Source: Aquimarina latercula DSM 2041
GTDB lineage: Bacteria > Bacteroidota > Bacteroidia > Flavobacteriales > Flavobacteriaceae
NCBI RefSeq assembly: GCF_000430645.1
Contig: NZ_KE387185.1
Location: 219,296-283,295, forward strand
Reading direction: 5' to 3'
Length of the DNA stretch: 64,000 nt
Made by a program: the position numbers and the translations under genes. The notes below the pieces were generated by a model. It worked only from the letters and a program-made list of their open reading frames with translations, did not search any database and was not told where the DNA came from. Position 1 is the stretch's first letter. Each line of letters starts with the position of its first letter. Shown one piece after another: positions 53,901-63,001 of the stretch.

Positions 53901-55402
53901 ACATTACTATTATCATATGCACAATCATCAATAAAACTCGCTGTAACAGTTGGTAGTGGATTTACCACTACGGTAACATCTACAGGGCCAAAACTACATC
54001 CATTAAGATCTGCTACCCAAATATCAAAATCTCCCGCAGTATTACCTAGATCAATTGTGTTATCATTTAATGGATACGTACCTGGATCACCAGCACCATC
54101 GGCCACTACAGCATATGTATATCCATCCGTAGTTGGTGGTATTCCAAAAGGTGTACCACCATCAGTATCCATTATTACCTGTGCATTAGTACCACAACTA
54201 TTAGCTGGAGTAAGATTAGTAGCTACAGAAATTAATGGATCTGGGATATCTATTTCAAAATCTACTCTGTTCGAACATAAAGTTCCATCATCTTCTCTAA
54301 CAATCACATAATATCTCCCTGGTGGGAAATTAGAAATTGTAACTGGAACTGTCGCAGGAGATACTACCGCCGAAGTACCAGAAAAAGCTGCTCCTAAAGA
54401 AACATTTGTAAACTGATCAAATACTTCCCATGAAACAGATGTAACAGTAGCATCATATCCAGAAATATCAAAACTTATTTCCCCATCATCCAGTGCTGGC
54501 ACCTCATTACATGTAACATCCGTCGATACAAAATTAATAATATCTGGATCAGACGGAGGCGTTACAGGTGGCACCAACTCCTGATACAAACAACCCGTAG
54601 CGTTATCTCTTACTTCTAAGATATAAGTTCTATTAAATTGAAGAACATCAAAAGCACCAGCAGTCATTCCTCCATATCGATGAATTCTTATTGGGTTAGT
54701 AGGAGTTGTAACCGTAGCGTTCAATGGTTCATCATTTAAAGGAACAAACGTACCTAAAGGTCCAGTTTCTCCAACAATACGAATATCAAATCCTAAAGGT
54801 GGATTTGTAGTGTTATCCTGACCAACACCTCCAACAACATCTATATCAAAAATTACACCGGCAAGACAATTACCAGTTGCAACAACATTCTGAACTAAAT
54901 CACTTGGTGGTGAAAATATATTAAACGGCCCTATAGGATCCGGGTTAGAAACGCAACCATTATCATCTTCTACAAAGATGAAATACTGACCAAAATTTAA
55001 TCCTTCGAATCGAACTGTTGTTGAAGCACTTAGTACAACAGGATTCGTTGAAGTAGTATTAGTAGAAGGAACAATAGGTCTTATTGAAACATCACTTGCA
55101 TCTACCAATGTATAAGTATATGTTCCTGAACCACCACCTATTTCTAAATCTATCGCTCCTAACTCTGTAACAATAACAGATCCACCACAAGTAACAGGTG
55201 TTTCTGTTCTACTTACCTCCAAAATTTCGTCCGGTGCAGCAATTTCTACAGTTCCTGGATATAAACATCCTCTACTACTTCTTACAGTAAAGTTATAAGT
55301 ATTCTCTACTAAATTAGGGAAAGTTATTTGAGTACCTGTAATTGCCACAAATGTTCCTGTATTTCCGAAATCAATTTCATAAGGGGTTTCTGTTCCTGTC
55401 AC
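47975..55402 (-). CDS. Giant SprB-like protein, C-terminal part with type B T9SS domain (downstream of in-frame stop)
   Basis: 2475 aa counted from a GTG at 55402, but this is not a convincing start: the reading frame is open back to the TAA at 55556-55558 and matches the upstream ORF in frame. There is no signal peptide. It is made of SprB-type repeats of roughly 75-100 aa with Cys pairs, GxYxVxVTDxNGC and GGxxPYxY motifs. Residues about 1-640 are colinear with about 1080-1660 of the 2183-aa paralogue. The end IPNYFTPDGDGTNDTW...FDRYGRLLAEF...GWDGIYQGSELPSGDYWF...GHFTLYR is the gliding-motility-associated C-terminal (CHU_C, type B) domain. Alone, it could not enter the Sec pathway. Confidence 0.85.
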   Translation of the reverse strand: MTGTETPYEIDFGNTGTFVAITGTQITFPNLVENTYNFTVRSSRGCLYPGTVEIAAPDEILEVSRTETPVTCGGSVIVTELGAIDLEIGGGSGTYTYTLVDASDVSIRPIVPSTNTTSTNPVVLSASTTVRFEGLNFGQYFIFVEDDNGCVSNPDPIGPFNIFSPPSDLVQNVVATGNCLAGVIFDIDVVGGVGQDNTTNPPLGFDIRIVGETGPLGTFVPLNDEPLNATVTTPTNPIRIHRYGGMTAGAFDVLQFNRTYILEVRDNATGCLYQELVPPVTPPSDPDIINFVSTDVTCNEVPALDDGEISFDISGYDATVTSVSWEVFDQFTNVSLGAAFSGTSAVVSPATVPVTISNFPPGRYYVIVREDDGTLCSNRVDFEIDIPDPLISVATNLTPANSCGTNAQVIMDTDGGTPFGIPPTTDGYTYAVVADGAGDPGTYPLNDNTIDLGNTAGDFDIWVADLNGCSFGPVDVTVVVNPLPTVTASFIDDCAYDNSNVIDVDGTGLGTLLYQIDGGTAVTGSIDNNNHQFIVSTPGSYIITITDETGCSVDTLPVVVYDELVISAAFTTAPDCENPTGVITTTITSGVVQGTLTYVLQDGTGTPTGNVTGDVNGIYTGVAPGDYIVVATDDGRGTIAPFCSFSAPVSIDAPTPPVLVPETTFVTCIGDTDGVITAALTAASTDADPAVIYEYRISAPIADVTPFQTSPVFSGLGIGTYTIEVRVTKPNGALNVICLDTEDYIIDQPSLPVATVALETPYGCTGAAINLPVITVDNFAGGNSPYTISYTDPSGNTVGPVDPATLDTDLGLAGIQIIANESGNYTFTVFDRNDCPNVLVPFNIPAFPVMTDAVVNLVTGINCTTNTEEVTVTVTGGTGPFDFIEINGAVPSQIGVASGGATTTSGSFFLPGVGNYIFRVFDQGTQCSIETLPYEITPYDTIEANIAVVTPNILCFGDATGNVELTVTGHTGPYNYTVTNTTTGTVTGPIGADTTVQNPITITGLEAGSIQVSIIDPVSTCNDTSNVVNIAQPTELLLALDSNTNANCNEDGRVVVTASGGTSPYTFTATDVPSGGTFTTTNTTGIFDLPVTGTSTDYTISVVDDNSCTSNPASIVVTVNRTDNPVLNPLTVDDVCTHDGSYVISASGTSNVPVPPGSGILRFQLDTGVIEDANNGSTAHTFTVATPGTYTVTAYDENGCPSNVESITILPELTATADFTTDPTCRDVDGTITVTVNGGSDFAVNPGNFTFTLRDEATNAIVAGPQVGNNIFTPIAAGDYIVEITDVNIAAITTPCTITIDVPELTVPLDPIPSATSTAVSCIGATDGTVTVTLQTGTDLDGPYTYQIYVDDGTGNPDLAQQVGVDQIDNPVFTDLPFGDYVVVVTSDRSCSGQVAITVANATQVAVAISQSAYSCAPDNSSVFPIITVTITAGTAPYSISYETPSGVVVTELDIADANLGTPEIDYEITADEEGDYLISVTDSNSCATNPVTETETVAPFPIMTNPAVAIVTDITCAVDEEVTVSVQGGSGDFLFELIDNTGTVINPPAPVDTPAGVSTANFLLPRPLGIYTFRITDQITMCTITVTHEIDQFDFVELVAAEETPETCLGDADGTINISITGYTGPYNFTILDENGNPTAFSGTGDTTTDPNPYILPVNLPQGVYIVEIVETADPLCTERSNVVAITGPGAPIVTAISAINTVESCVPGSDGSFQASVTGAQGTVTYTLTPGAISNTTGLFENLTAGLYTVTAEDSQGCTDDEQFTIQSPNAIIVDPIADSSVTCFEDVDGSITVVASGGQGPGTYLYTLTFPDGVTTSGPQPTNVFNNLGAGTYTITVSDNLNCTATTTAIINEPNEVTVSIDSVTEVTCDINTIDVTISGTSDVAIIEYYYVDQDGNEVANGGSGIFTGLGAGEYQFFVEDVNGCRSQLSSPVPVIPINQIMIALDTTAANINCFNEATAVINATVTGGIGDYIFELTNNTTTQTWGPQNNSEFIDLPPGNYTYLVRSDRNCVAQVDFDIINPAEFENIPPQITDVVCFGEDNGSIIVFAAGGTPDYSFAISTNPGQFFNDESDNVPNQHTFTNLVPGTYQVFAQDANGCGQVYDVTIGEPDQLMANIVGAITPETCFGDSDGAVTIDITGGTPPYSTNITNNDGDFMDGVLTYMDLPGGTTTIFIRDANDCRINLPVDIPEGAILNGVMSPRVDCPIINTDGSINQPPIYYIDFILGDDSVDTDILYNLVSLDGGVSPGDSLSPTFIVQPGEYQGTMTYTPTGCVFDLGSITIEEYIPLATPIAQMTNNPQDPNEYEIIVTGGSGDYTYFVAIIPNGQTVNDLTDADYRELDDNIFSIDETAEYALRVVDNMGCEVVGVQELIFINIIIPNYFTPDGDGTNDTWYPRQDPFRDPFFFDDMEVKVFDRYGRLLAEFVGDQGTNNGWDGIYQGSELPSGDYWFTIILNDIDNREFTGHFTLYR

Positions 55403-55555
55403 AGTTACTACAGCAGTACCTGTGTCACCAAAACAATCTACATTTACAGTTGGTGCTGTGATTGTCGGAGCAACCGGATCTGTAACTGTAAAAGGAGAAG
55501 TAGTAAATGTACACCCTCTATCATCAGTAACTCTAAAAATATAAGTTCCAGCTCC

Positions 55556-55558
55556 TTA
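55556..55558 (-). other. In-frame TAA splitting a giant surface-protein gene
   Basis: The codons before it read VDYVAT and those after read GAGTYIFRVTDDRGC, the normal ending of an SprB repeat. Frame is kept: 51 codons lie between the TAA and the GTG at 55402. It is therefore one base substitution, not a frameshift. AAA, CAA, GAA, TTA, TCA, TAC and TAT are each one change away. Confidence 0.9.
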
Positions 55559-58500
55559 AGTAGCTACATAATCTACAAATGGTGTAGTACCATTAGTAAT
55601 ATGATCTACAAAAGCACCTCCATTAAATGAAACCGCAATGTCATAAGGCGTGTATCCTCCATTCACAACAAAAGAAAAAGAAGCATCAACAGGAGTACCT
55701 GCAGCATTACAAGTAATATCCGCCACCTGGGTAACATCAAGTGAAACCGCCTCTGCAATAGTTTCAGTAAGTGTTACTGGACAACCATTACTGTCTGTTA
55801 TTGTAATTGTATACGTACCTGCTTGTGTTAATGCAGGCGTTGTAGTAAAAGTAGTAACGGCACCCACATTAGTGTCTGGTATCACTATCGTTCCACCTAA
55901 TGCAACATTATATATATAATCTGGGGTTCCAGAGTTTGTTCCGTCAATGTTTATCGTAAAACTTACTGTCCCATCATCCAAACAGAAATCAGAACCCGTA
56001 TCTACTGTAGCTGCTATCTGTGGTAATTGATTAATATCTAAAGTTTGTGTAGCAGATACACAAGAATTACTATCCGTTACTATAATTTGATACCCTGTTC
56101 CATTAGGAACATTTAAATAAGGATCAGTAACTGGTCTACTTGGACCAACAGCTGTTCCTCCTGAATCATTTAATATCCAAGTGTAACCAACACCACTTCC
56201 ACCCATCACATTACTAATGGTAACAGTACTTGTATTAGCAACACAATCTTGATCAATAGGATCTATAGTAAACGTAATAACATCAGGTTCTCCAATAATT
56301 ACTTGATCTGTTGCTGTACAATTAGTTCTTTCATCTGTAACTAAAATATCATATGTTCCAGCTGCCAATATATCTCCTGTTGGAATAGTTGCTGTGTTTT
56401 GACCTGTTGCTTGCGCAACAATAGTTCCTCCTATAGAAACCTCGTATTCATAAGTCTCTGTTGTTAAATCAATTCCTGAAACTGTAAATGATAATTCTCC
56501 TGTACTTTGTCCATTACATAATGGCTCATTAACTAAGGTAGCATTCACTGCTATTAAATCAATAGTAGGAACCGTAAAAGTTTCAGTATATACACATCCA
56601 TCCGTATCTGTTCTAGCTAAAAAAGTATATGTCGTTCCAGAAGTTAACCCTGTAAACACATTAGATACCTGAGGACCTACTGTTATTGGAGCTGTAATTT
56701 CATACATTACAGTGCTCGTTCCATCTAGAGTTGGAGTCAATGTAACATCTGCTTCTAACGCAGGACATTGAACTTGTGTCGCAGCAAAAGAAAGATCAGT
56801 AACTTGTACTAATGGATCAATTGTTAACTGACCTAAGTTTATTGGACAAGAAACTGTATTTCCGTCTCTAATAAACAATGTATAAGTACCATCTGTTAAT
56901 CCTGTAAATATTCCTGTTGTATTACTAAAGTCTACACCATCTATACTATATGCATATGGCGGTGTACCGTTTGCAGGATTAGATACCGTAATCGTTCCTA
57001 ATTGAGGAGTTGTACTTGATCCCGTAGCATCACATCTATATTCTTGGGTAATAGCTATATCTGCTGTTATTGCAACTGGAGCAACAATTGTAGCGTTGAC
57101 ATCCAAGGTACAAGCAGGACTTGCTCCTGATCCATCAGTTATAGTTATTGTATGTGGTCCTACTGGAACATTGTTAAACGTTATTGGTCCGGTTCCAGTT
57201 GGTCCTTGCGTAGTGGTTGCATCTCCATCCAGTACATAAGTAAATGGTCCTTCTCCCGCGGTAACCGTAATTTCTATACTTCCGTTATCTGTAGGACAAT
57301 CTGGATTTGTAACTACAGGAGCACTTGTAGCAATAGCTTCGTATGCTGTAACAGTTTCTGGATTAGAAAAAGCTGTACATCCTTGATCATCCGTAACCTG
57401 AACAACATATGTTCCTGGTGTCGAAATTGTATGAGGAGATGTAATATTTGCTTGCACCAATGTTGGTGGTGAACCTTGAGCATATAAATCAAACTGAGTA
57501 TACACCGTACTTCCTCCTGCAGGAGTAAAGGTTATATTAGCATTTTCATTACAATTAATATCATTTGCCAAATCAGCGGTAATCGTCAACTCCGGATTTA
57601 TTGTAAATGCCAATGCTGCAGTCGAACAATTTGTTGCTGTATTTGTAACAATTACCGTGTAATTTCCTGGTGTAAGATTAGGAATTTCAAAAGTATTTGC
57701 CGGAGCAGGTGTCGCAACTGGTAAAAACGTTATTGCAACTCCAGTTCCTCCATTAAGGCTATACTCAAAAGGACCTAAAGGAGTAGGTATTCCAGGAGTA
57801 ATTGTTACCCATTGCGTTGCTTGATCTGTTCCATCGTAACAATTATCTCCTCCTGTTGCCAGTGCTATTGTTGGCGAAGCAGACTGCGTAATTGATTCAG
57901 TATTATTAATCTCACAAGCGGCTGCAGAATTACCATCTCTAACAAAAATAGTGTATGTGTCTACTGCAAGCCCTGTAAATATATTATTAGTGTTAGGATA
58001 ATCTACGATTACTCCGCCTCCACTATCCAATAATCTGTATTGATAGTTTCCTCTACCACCACTTGCAGTTACTGTAATAGTACCTGTATTGGCACCACAA
58101 TTTGTCTCTGTAGCTACTGTTGTAAAAGTAAGTGGTGTTGCTGGTTCTGTTACATCTACCGTTGCTGTATCAGAACAGTTTAATGGTGAGCCAGAACCTC
58201 CAGGATTCGTATCTGTAACCGTTATTGTATATGTTCCCGCAACTAAGCCAGTAACATTTACCGGACTTGTAGTGATACCGTTACCAGAATCAACTGTAGT
58301 TCCACCCAATGTAACGGTGTAATCAAAAGAAGTGCTATTTGTTACTGTAAAAGATAAGGCTCCATTGTTTTCTCCAACACAAACAACAGGAGTAGTTTCT
58401 ACAGCACTTGTTATATCTATAGGATCAATTACATCTACTCTATAATCATCATTAAAAGTACATTGATCATCACTTCTTCTGGCGGTAATGGTATACGTAA

Positions 58501-61500
58501 TACCTTGAGCTATTGTATAAGTATTCGTAGTTAAAAAACCTGTGTTTCCTGTAGCACCTGTTCCAGTTGAAGGGTCAGGAGACACATCATATTCGTAGAC
58601 CACTCCAGCAGCTATATCAACTGCTGATAATGGAGGTTGCGCCTCGAAACTAACTTCTGAACTTTGAGAAGTACAATCACCATTTCCTGGTGTAAAAGTA
58701 ATAGAGTCAATAGGAACAAGTGCAGGTACGTCTATAACAAAAGGAGCAGCACAATCTGCACTTCCTTGGTTTCTAATGTATACTGTATAAGAACCATCTA
58801 TACTTACCAAAATATCAAATGGAGTAGTTGTTACATTTGTAAAAGTAACATTATCTAAACTCCACTCATAAGAACCAGAACCTCCTGCTATATTATCTAC
58901 TTGAATAATAGCGTCTTCGCTACCAACGATACAACTTAGTGGTCTTTCAAGAGTCACATCAGCTGTGATTCCTGTTGGGGAACTAATAGAAAATCCATAT
59001 TGTGTAACTGGACATATTATTGCCTCTGGTACTGGAAAAGAACAGTCAGGATTTGTAATTGCAGGTGTAGTATTAGCATGGGTTACTTGAACTACATATG
59101 AATTACCATCAGGAACTCCCGTAAATGTAATCGTTTGACTTCCTGTAGAACTAATATCATTAACCAAAGTCCATAAACTTGGATCTTCATCACTCGGATC
59201 AGCAGGATCACTAATACCGTTACCACAATTTGGATCCGCAGCACAATCCCAAAGTTGATATGTATATAATCTTCCTGCTACCGTTGGTGAAACATCTACC
59301 TGTATTTGTCCTGTATCTCCAGGACAAGGAGGTTGAGTAACAGTAACATTGTCAATTACAATTGGCTCATATGGTGATATATTATCAATACTTGCAGAAA
59401 TAACACAAGCTGGTGAACCACTAGGAATACTATTATCACTTATTCTAAATGTATATGTAGTAGCTGGATTTGCAGGACTAGGAATCTCGAAAATATTACA
59501 CGCTACAAAATTACCATCACCGTTATCATATAAATAATCACCTGAACCATTTAAAACATTTACTTGAACTAAAGCTCCACTATCACAAGTTTCAGGTGCT
59601 AATAATACTACTTCCGCGTCAAAAGCTGGAGCAGGATTAATCGTAACAGTTGCATCAAAAACACACTCTGGTGTCGGCCTATTTGAAATTACCTCTACAG
59701 TATACGTACCTGCTGGTAAATTATTTTGTGTATAATTACCGTTGTTTGCACTACTATTAGGTACAATTATAGGATCTGCGGCTCCTAATGCAGCACTTGA
59801 AATCGTATATTGATATTCAGGTATTCCACCTGTAACAGTTATATTAATTCTTCCAAAACCTGTTCCATTATCATCATTAACACAAGATGGGTCAACTCCT
59901 GTAACACTAAATGTTGGGTCAATCGAAGGAACATTTATTGTTTCAGAATACTCACATCCTGGAAAAGTAGTATCAATCGCATACACAGTAACATCACCGG
60001 CAGTAGATATAGGAAAAACACCAGTGGTATTTGTATAAGGACCTCCAGATGTTAAACTAAACGCAAAATTAGTAGGTACATTTATTACACTAACACTACC
60101 ATCACTACCACATTCTATTGGGTTCATGGTTAAGTCTGGCTGGTAATCGTTCTTAAATACACTAAAATAAAATGGTATAATACATCCACCATCAAACTCT
60201 GCAAGAATTCTATAATCACCTGCTTCAGAAACAGTATAATCCTCTGTATCTCCTCCTGCAACCTCAACCCAATTGGCATCAGTACAATTACCATCTAACA
60301 GGGAACAAGGATCGTTAGGATCTAAAACACATGATCCCGAAGGGGTTAGTCGTTGCCAAGAAATATCATCTAAGCTAGAAGGATCAAAATTAGTTTCGAG
60401 TAATTGTGTCTGATCACCACATAATAAAATTTGCGGTATAGGAACACCACTACAATCTTCAGTAACTATGGTCGTGCCATTTACATAATCCAGAACAGGA
60501 TTCGTAATATCTCTAAAAGCAGTTACTGTAAATTCTTCTGTAAGAGACATACAACTAGGGTCAACACCATCTGTATCTTCTTTAATAACTGTATAAACAC
60601 CTGTTTGAGGGTTTGGTACATTAAAAAAGTTAACCGTAGTAACTACAGGTGTAGCAATACCAGGCCCCGACCAAGTATATTGATTATAACCTGTACCTGC
60701 AACTAAAAGTAACTCATCATCACAAAAAGTTACGTCTAATTGACATGCAGGAACATTAACAAGTATATTAGAAGCTTCGTTTAATTGATCTCCACAAACT
60801 CCTAATTGAGAGCTACTAGTAGTACTTCCAAGAGTACCAGACTGTAATCCAGTATAGGTAGCCGTGGCAGAATTTGTAATAACATCGGAACAAGCATCTC
60901 TTAATTCTTCACAACTACTTACTAATTGTGCTCTAAATCGTATAAAAATTGGCCCATCTCCAACTCCAACTGGTTCGTCATTTCTAGTTTCTACAATACT
61001 TGCAGGTATATTGAACTCTAGTACACCTGGTGACGTTTCTGTATAAGTTACTCCAGGTGGTAACGTGGCATCAACTACTCCTAATAGATTTGTATTAGGG
61101 GGTAATATATCTGTGATAATAACTGTTCCATCAACAAAATCTTCATTACCAATATTTTCTATTTCTAAATCGTAAAAAACTTCATCTCCCAGTTCGACAT
61201 TATTTCCGGTTATTTCCGTAGTACCATCTAAATCAAAAACCTTTTTAATAATTCTTAGTTCAGGCTCTATAATAGTAACAGAAAAAGCATTAAAAAAAAC
61301 ACTATATCGATCTCGATCTGTGAACAACTCAAACGTCGCAGATGTTTGTCCATTACCTACAAGATCTTTTGTGACATTTGGAAGTTCAAAATAATCCATA
61401 TCAAACCCTTGCGTATTCTCCGAATTAGGAGTTCGGTCTGTAATATAATTACCATCAAAAGATATAGATCCATTAAAAAAATTAGTCGTTGGATTAGCAC

Positions 61501-62944
61501 TTGCATTTCCTTGTCCTAAGGCAGTAAGTCCTCCAGATGTATTCACTATTCTTAATTCATCTCCACCCAAACTAGTATCACCTTCTAATGAAGAAGTACC
61601 AAATCTTACATTAACAGGTTCACTAGCTCCTGTAGGTGTCGTAAACCCACTATAGGTAAACTGTAATGGAGTTTGACCACTAAAAATCTGAACAAACCCA
61701 TCACTCGTACTAATAAACTTAGCCGATTCTTGTTGATCTTCATAAATAGCAACTATAAACCAACCTCCACAGGCACCATCACCACCACTGGTAAAACCTT
61801 GTGTAGCATTCATGTTAGCTACCGTATAAGTACCAAAATTATTGTCAGGATCTAATAAACTTGTTACATCCGCATAACAAACATAAGGAAGTTCGTCATT
61901 TGCATTATCTCCTAAAGGATTCGTAGGTGTATTTCTATATCCATCAAAAACAACACTGCTTGCCGTTACATCTACATATGTTCCTCCTGGTACCTTAAAT
62001 TTTATATCTCTAAAATCTGCAGGACCCTGTTTTCTTGGATCTGTAAGGGGTAGGTTGTTTAAAATATCATTTCCTTCATCCGTTGATAGCGTAGCTAGAA
62101 CTACATTACTCTGTGCCTGTAGTAAAGGTATTAAATCTCCACCGGCAAAATTGGCATTATTTATATCATCATTCCCTACTGATACAGAAGGAATGTTTAT
62201 TGCCGGACCATTCCCTGTAAGTCTAGGCAAAAGCCCTCCATCATTTACTATTACAACTCCAACCGCACCTGCATTTTGTGCATTAACTACTTTTTCTCTT
62301 AGTGAGCAGCTTCCACCATCTCTAATCACAGCTATATTCCCCGATAGCTGAGCTCCATTAGTAATCCCACAACCATTGACAGGTTGAGCTACTACTAAAT
62401 ATGAAGTTACAGGATTTCTTTGTATATCAGAATTGTCATTACTAAACTCCGAGTTTCTGGCAGTATACTGTTGAGCGAGAGGACCGTTATTAATTATTAA
62501 AGCTGTATTGGTATCCGAGTTACTAGATATTTCATTATTACTAAAATTATTTGGACTATTACCTCTTGCCATATAATAATTAGCCGACCAATATAATCCG
62601 GCATATACTAAACGGCTACAATCTTCTCTAGGTACAGTTAAACCCGCTTCACTAGAGCTAAAAGTAGAGTCATCATTATCAACATCTATAAAAGCCGTAA
62701 CATAGTTACCATTATTATCATTACCATTATAATTCCTATTTGGATTGGTAAAGGTGGTCCCATTATCATCTTCTATTACACCGACAATATCATTACCGGT
62801 CATTACCATGTTTCCTCTAATATTATTGAATTGAGCTCCTGGTCTTGGAGTAAGAGGGACCGATTCTTGCGCACTTATATTACTTATGGTACTGATAATA
62901 AATAATATTAACAGTACAGCTTTTTTGGGGAATAGTGTTTTCAT
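55556..62944 (-). CDS. Giant SprB-like protein, N-terminal part (ends at in-frame stop)
   Basis: 2462 aa. Signal peptide (MKTLFPKKAVLLILFIISTISNISA), then the same N-terminal module as the 2183-aa protein: MVMTGNDIVGVIEDDNG, YAGLYWSANYYMARG, a PA insert (SGNIAVIRDGGSCSLREK), GGDGACGGW, and a DUF11-like region (GDEVFYDLEIENIGNEDF). From about residue 960 it is Thr-rich SprB-type repeats. It has no T9SS sorting domain at its C-terminus, which is expected only if the gene is interrupted. With the downstream ORF, it makes one frame of about 4990 codons (62944 to 47975). If not read through, the product would stay unanchored in the periplasm. Confidence 0.88.
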   Translation of the reverse strand: MKTLFPKKAVLLILFIISTISNISAQESVPLTPRPGAQFNNIRGNMVMTGNDIVGVIEDDNGTTFTNPNRNYNGNDNNGNYVTAFIDVDNDDSTFSSSEAGLTVPREDCSRLVYAGLYWSANYYMARGNSPNNFSNNEISSNSDTNTALIINNGPLAQQYTARNSEFSNDNSDIQRNPVTSYLVVAQPVNGCGITNGAQLSGNIAVIRDGGSCSLREKVVNAQNAGAVGVVIVNDGGLLPRLTGNGPAINIPSVSVGNDDINNANFAGGDLIPLLQAQSNVVLATLSTDEGNDILNNLPLTDPRKQGPADFRDIKFKVPGGTYVDVTASSVVFDGYRNTPTNPLGDNANDELPYVCYADVTSLLDPDNNFGTYTVANMNATQGFTSGGDGACGGWFIVAIYEDQQESAKFISTSDGFVQIFSGQTPLQFTYSGFTTPTGASEPVNVRFGTSSLEGDTSLGGDELRIVNTSGGLTALGQGNASANPTTNFFNGSISFDGNYITDRTPNSENTQGFDMDYFELPNVTKDLVGNGQTSATFELFTDRDRYSVFFNAFSVTIIEPELRIIKKVFDLDGTTEITGNNVELGDEVFYDLEIENIGNEDFVDGTVIITDILPPNTNLLGVVDATLPPGVTYTETSPGVLEFNIPASIVETRNDEPVGVGDGPIFIRFRAQLVSSCEELRDACSDVITNSATATYTGLQSGTLGSTTSSSQLGVCGDQLNEASNILVNVPACQLDVTFCDDELLLVAGTGYNQYTWSGPGIATPVVTTVNFFNVPNPQTGVYTVIKEDTDGVDPSCMSLTEEFTVTAFRDITNPVLDYVNGTTIVTEDCSGVPIPQILLCGDQTQLLETNFDPSSLDDISWQRLTPSGSCVLDPNDPCSLLDGNCTDANWVEVAGGDTEDYTVSEAGDYRILAEFDGGCIIPFYFSVFKNDYQPDLTMNPIECGSDGSVSVINVPTNFAFSLTSGGPYTNTTGVFPISTAGDVTVYAIDTTFPGCEYSETINVPSIDPTFSVTGVDPSCVNDDNGTGFGRINITVTGGIPEYQYTISSAALGAADPIIVPNSSANNGNYTQNNLPAGTYTVEVISNRPTPECVFDATVTINPAPAFDAEVVLLAPETCDSGALVQVNVLNGSGDYLYDNGDGNFVACNIFEIPSPANPATTYTFRISDNSIPSGSPACVISASIDNISPYEPIVIDNVTVTQPPCPGDTGQIQVDVSPTVAGRLYTYQLWDCAADPNCGNGISDPADPSDEDPSLWTLVNDISSTGSQTITFTGVPDGNSYVVQVTHANTTPAITNPDCSFPVPEAIICPVTQYGFSISSPTGITADVTLERPLSCIVGSEDAIIQVDNIAGGSGSYEWSLDNVTFTNVTTTPFDILVSIDGSYTVYIRNQGSADCAAPFVIDVPALVPIDSITFTPGNGDCTSQSSEVSFEAQPPLSAVDIAAGVVYEYDVSPDPSTGTGATGNTGFLTTNTYTIAQGITYTITARRSDDQCTFNDDYRVDVIDPIDITSAVETTPVVCVGENNGALSFTVTNSTSFDYTVTLGGTTVDSGNGITTSPVNVTGLVAGTYTITVTDTNPGGSGSPLNCSDTATVDVTEPATPLTFTTVATETNCGANTGTITVTASGGRGNYQYRLLDSGGGVIVDYPNTNNIFTGLAVDTYTIFVRDGNSAAACEINNTESITQSASPTIALATGGDNCYDGTDQATQWVTITPGIPTPLGPFEYSLNGGTGVAITFLPVATPAPANTFEIPNLTPGNYTVIVTNTATNCSTAALAFTINPELTITADLANDINCNENANITFTPAGGSTVYTQFDLYAQGSPPTLVQANITSPHTISTPGTYVVQVTDDQGCTAFSNPETVTAYEAIATSAPVVTNPDCPTDNGSIEITVTAGEGPFTYVLDGDATTTQGPTGTGPITFNNVPVGPHTITITDGSGASPACTLDVNATIVAPVAITADIAITQEYRCDATGSSTTPQLGTITVSNPANGTPPYAYSIDGVDFSNTTGIFTGLTDGTYTLFIRDGNTVSCPINLGQLTIDPLVQVTDLSFAATQVQCPALEADVTLTPTLDGTSTVMYEITAPITVGPQVSNVFTGLTSGTTYTFLARTDTDGCVYTETFTVPTIDLIAVNATLVNEPLCNGQSTGELSFTVSGIDLTTETYEYEVSIGGTIVAQATGQNTATIPTGDILAAGTYDILVTDERTNCTATDQVIIGEPDVITFTIDPIDQDCVANTSTVTISNVMGGSGVGYTWILNDSGGTAVGPSRPVTDPYLNVPNGTGYQIIVTDSNSCVSATQTLDINQLPQIAATVDTGSDFCLDDGTVSFTINIDGTNSGTPDYIYNVALGGTIVIPDTNVGAVTTFTTTPALTQAGTYTITITDSNGCPVTLTETIAEAVSLDVTQVADITCNAAGTPVDASFSFVVNGGYTPYDIAVSFNGGAFVDHITNGTTPFVDYVAT

Positions 62945-63001
62945 AAGCTGCTTTTTATTTGAGTTGAGTTATTCATTCTAATATTTTTTTTGGGGTGCTC
63001 A

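Noticed and set aside
55403..55555. Frameshift as the cause of the split giant gene
   Set aside because: The upstream and downstream parts are in the same frame (51 codons between the TAA and the GTG at 55402), so a substitution, not an indel, explains it.
55540..55575. Programmed stop-codon readthrough or recoding at the TAA
   Set aside because: I see no stable hairpin or known readthrough context after the TAA. It is kept only as an alternative to mutation.
41300..62000. CRISPR-like or non-coding repeat array in the giant genes
   Set aside because: The repeats are long, degenerate at DNA level, in frame and translate to SprB-type domains; there is no short identical repeat with unique spacers.
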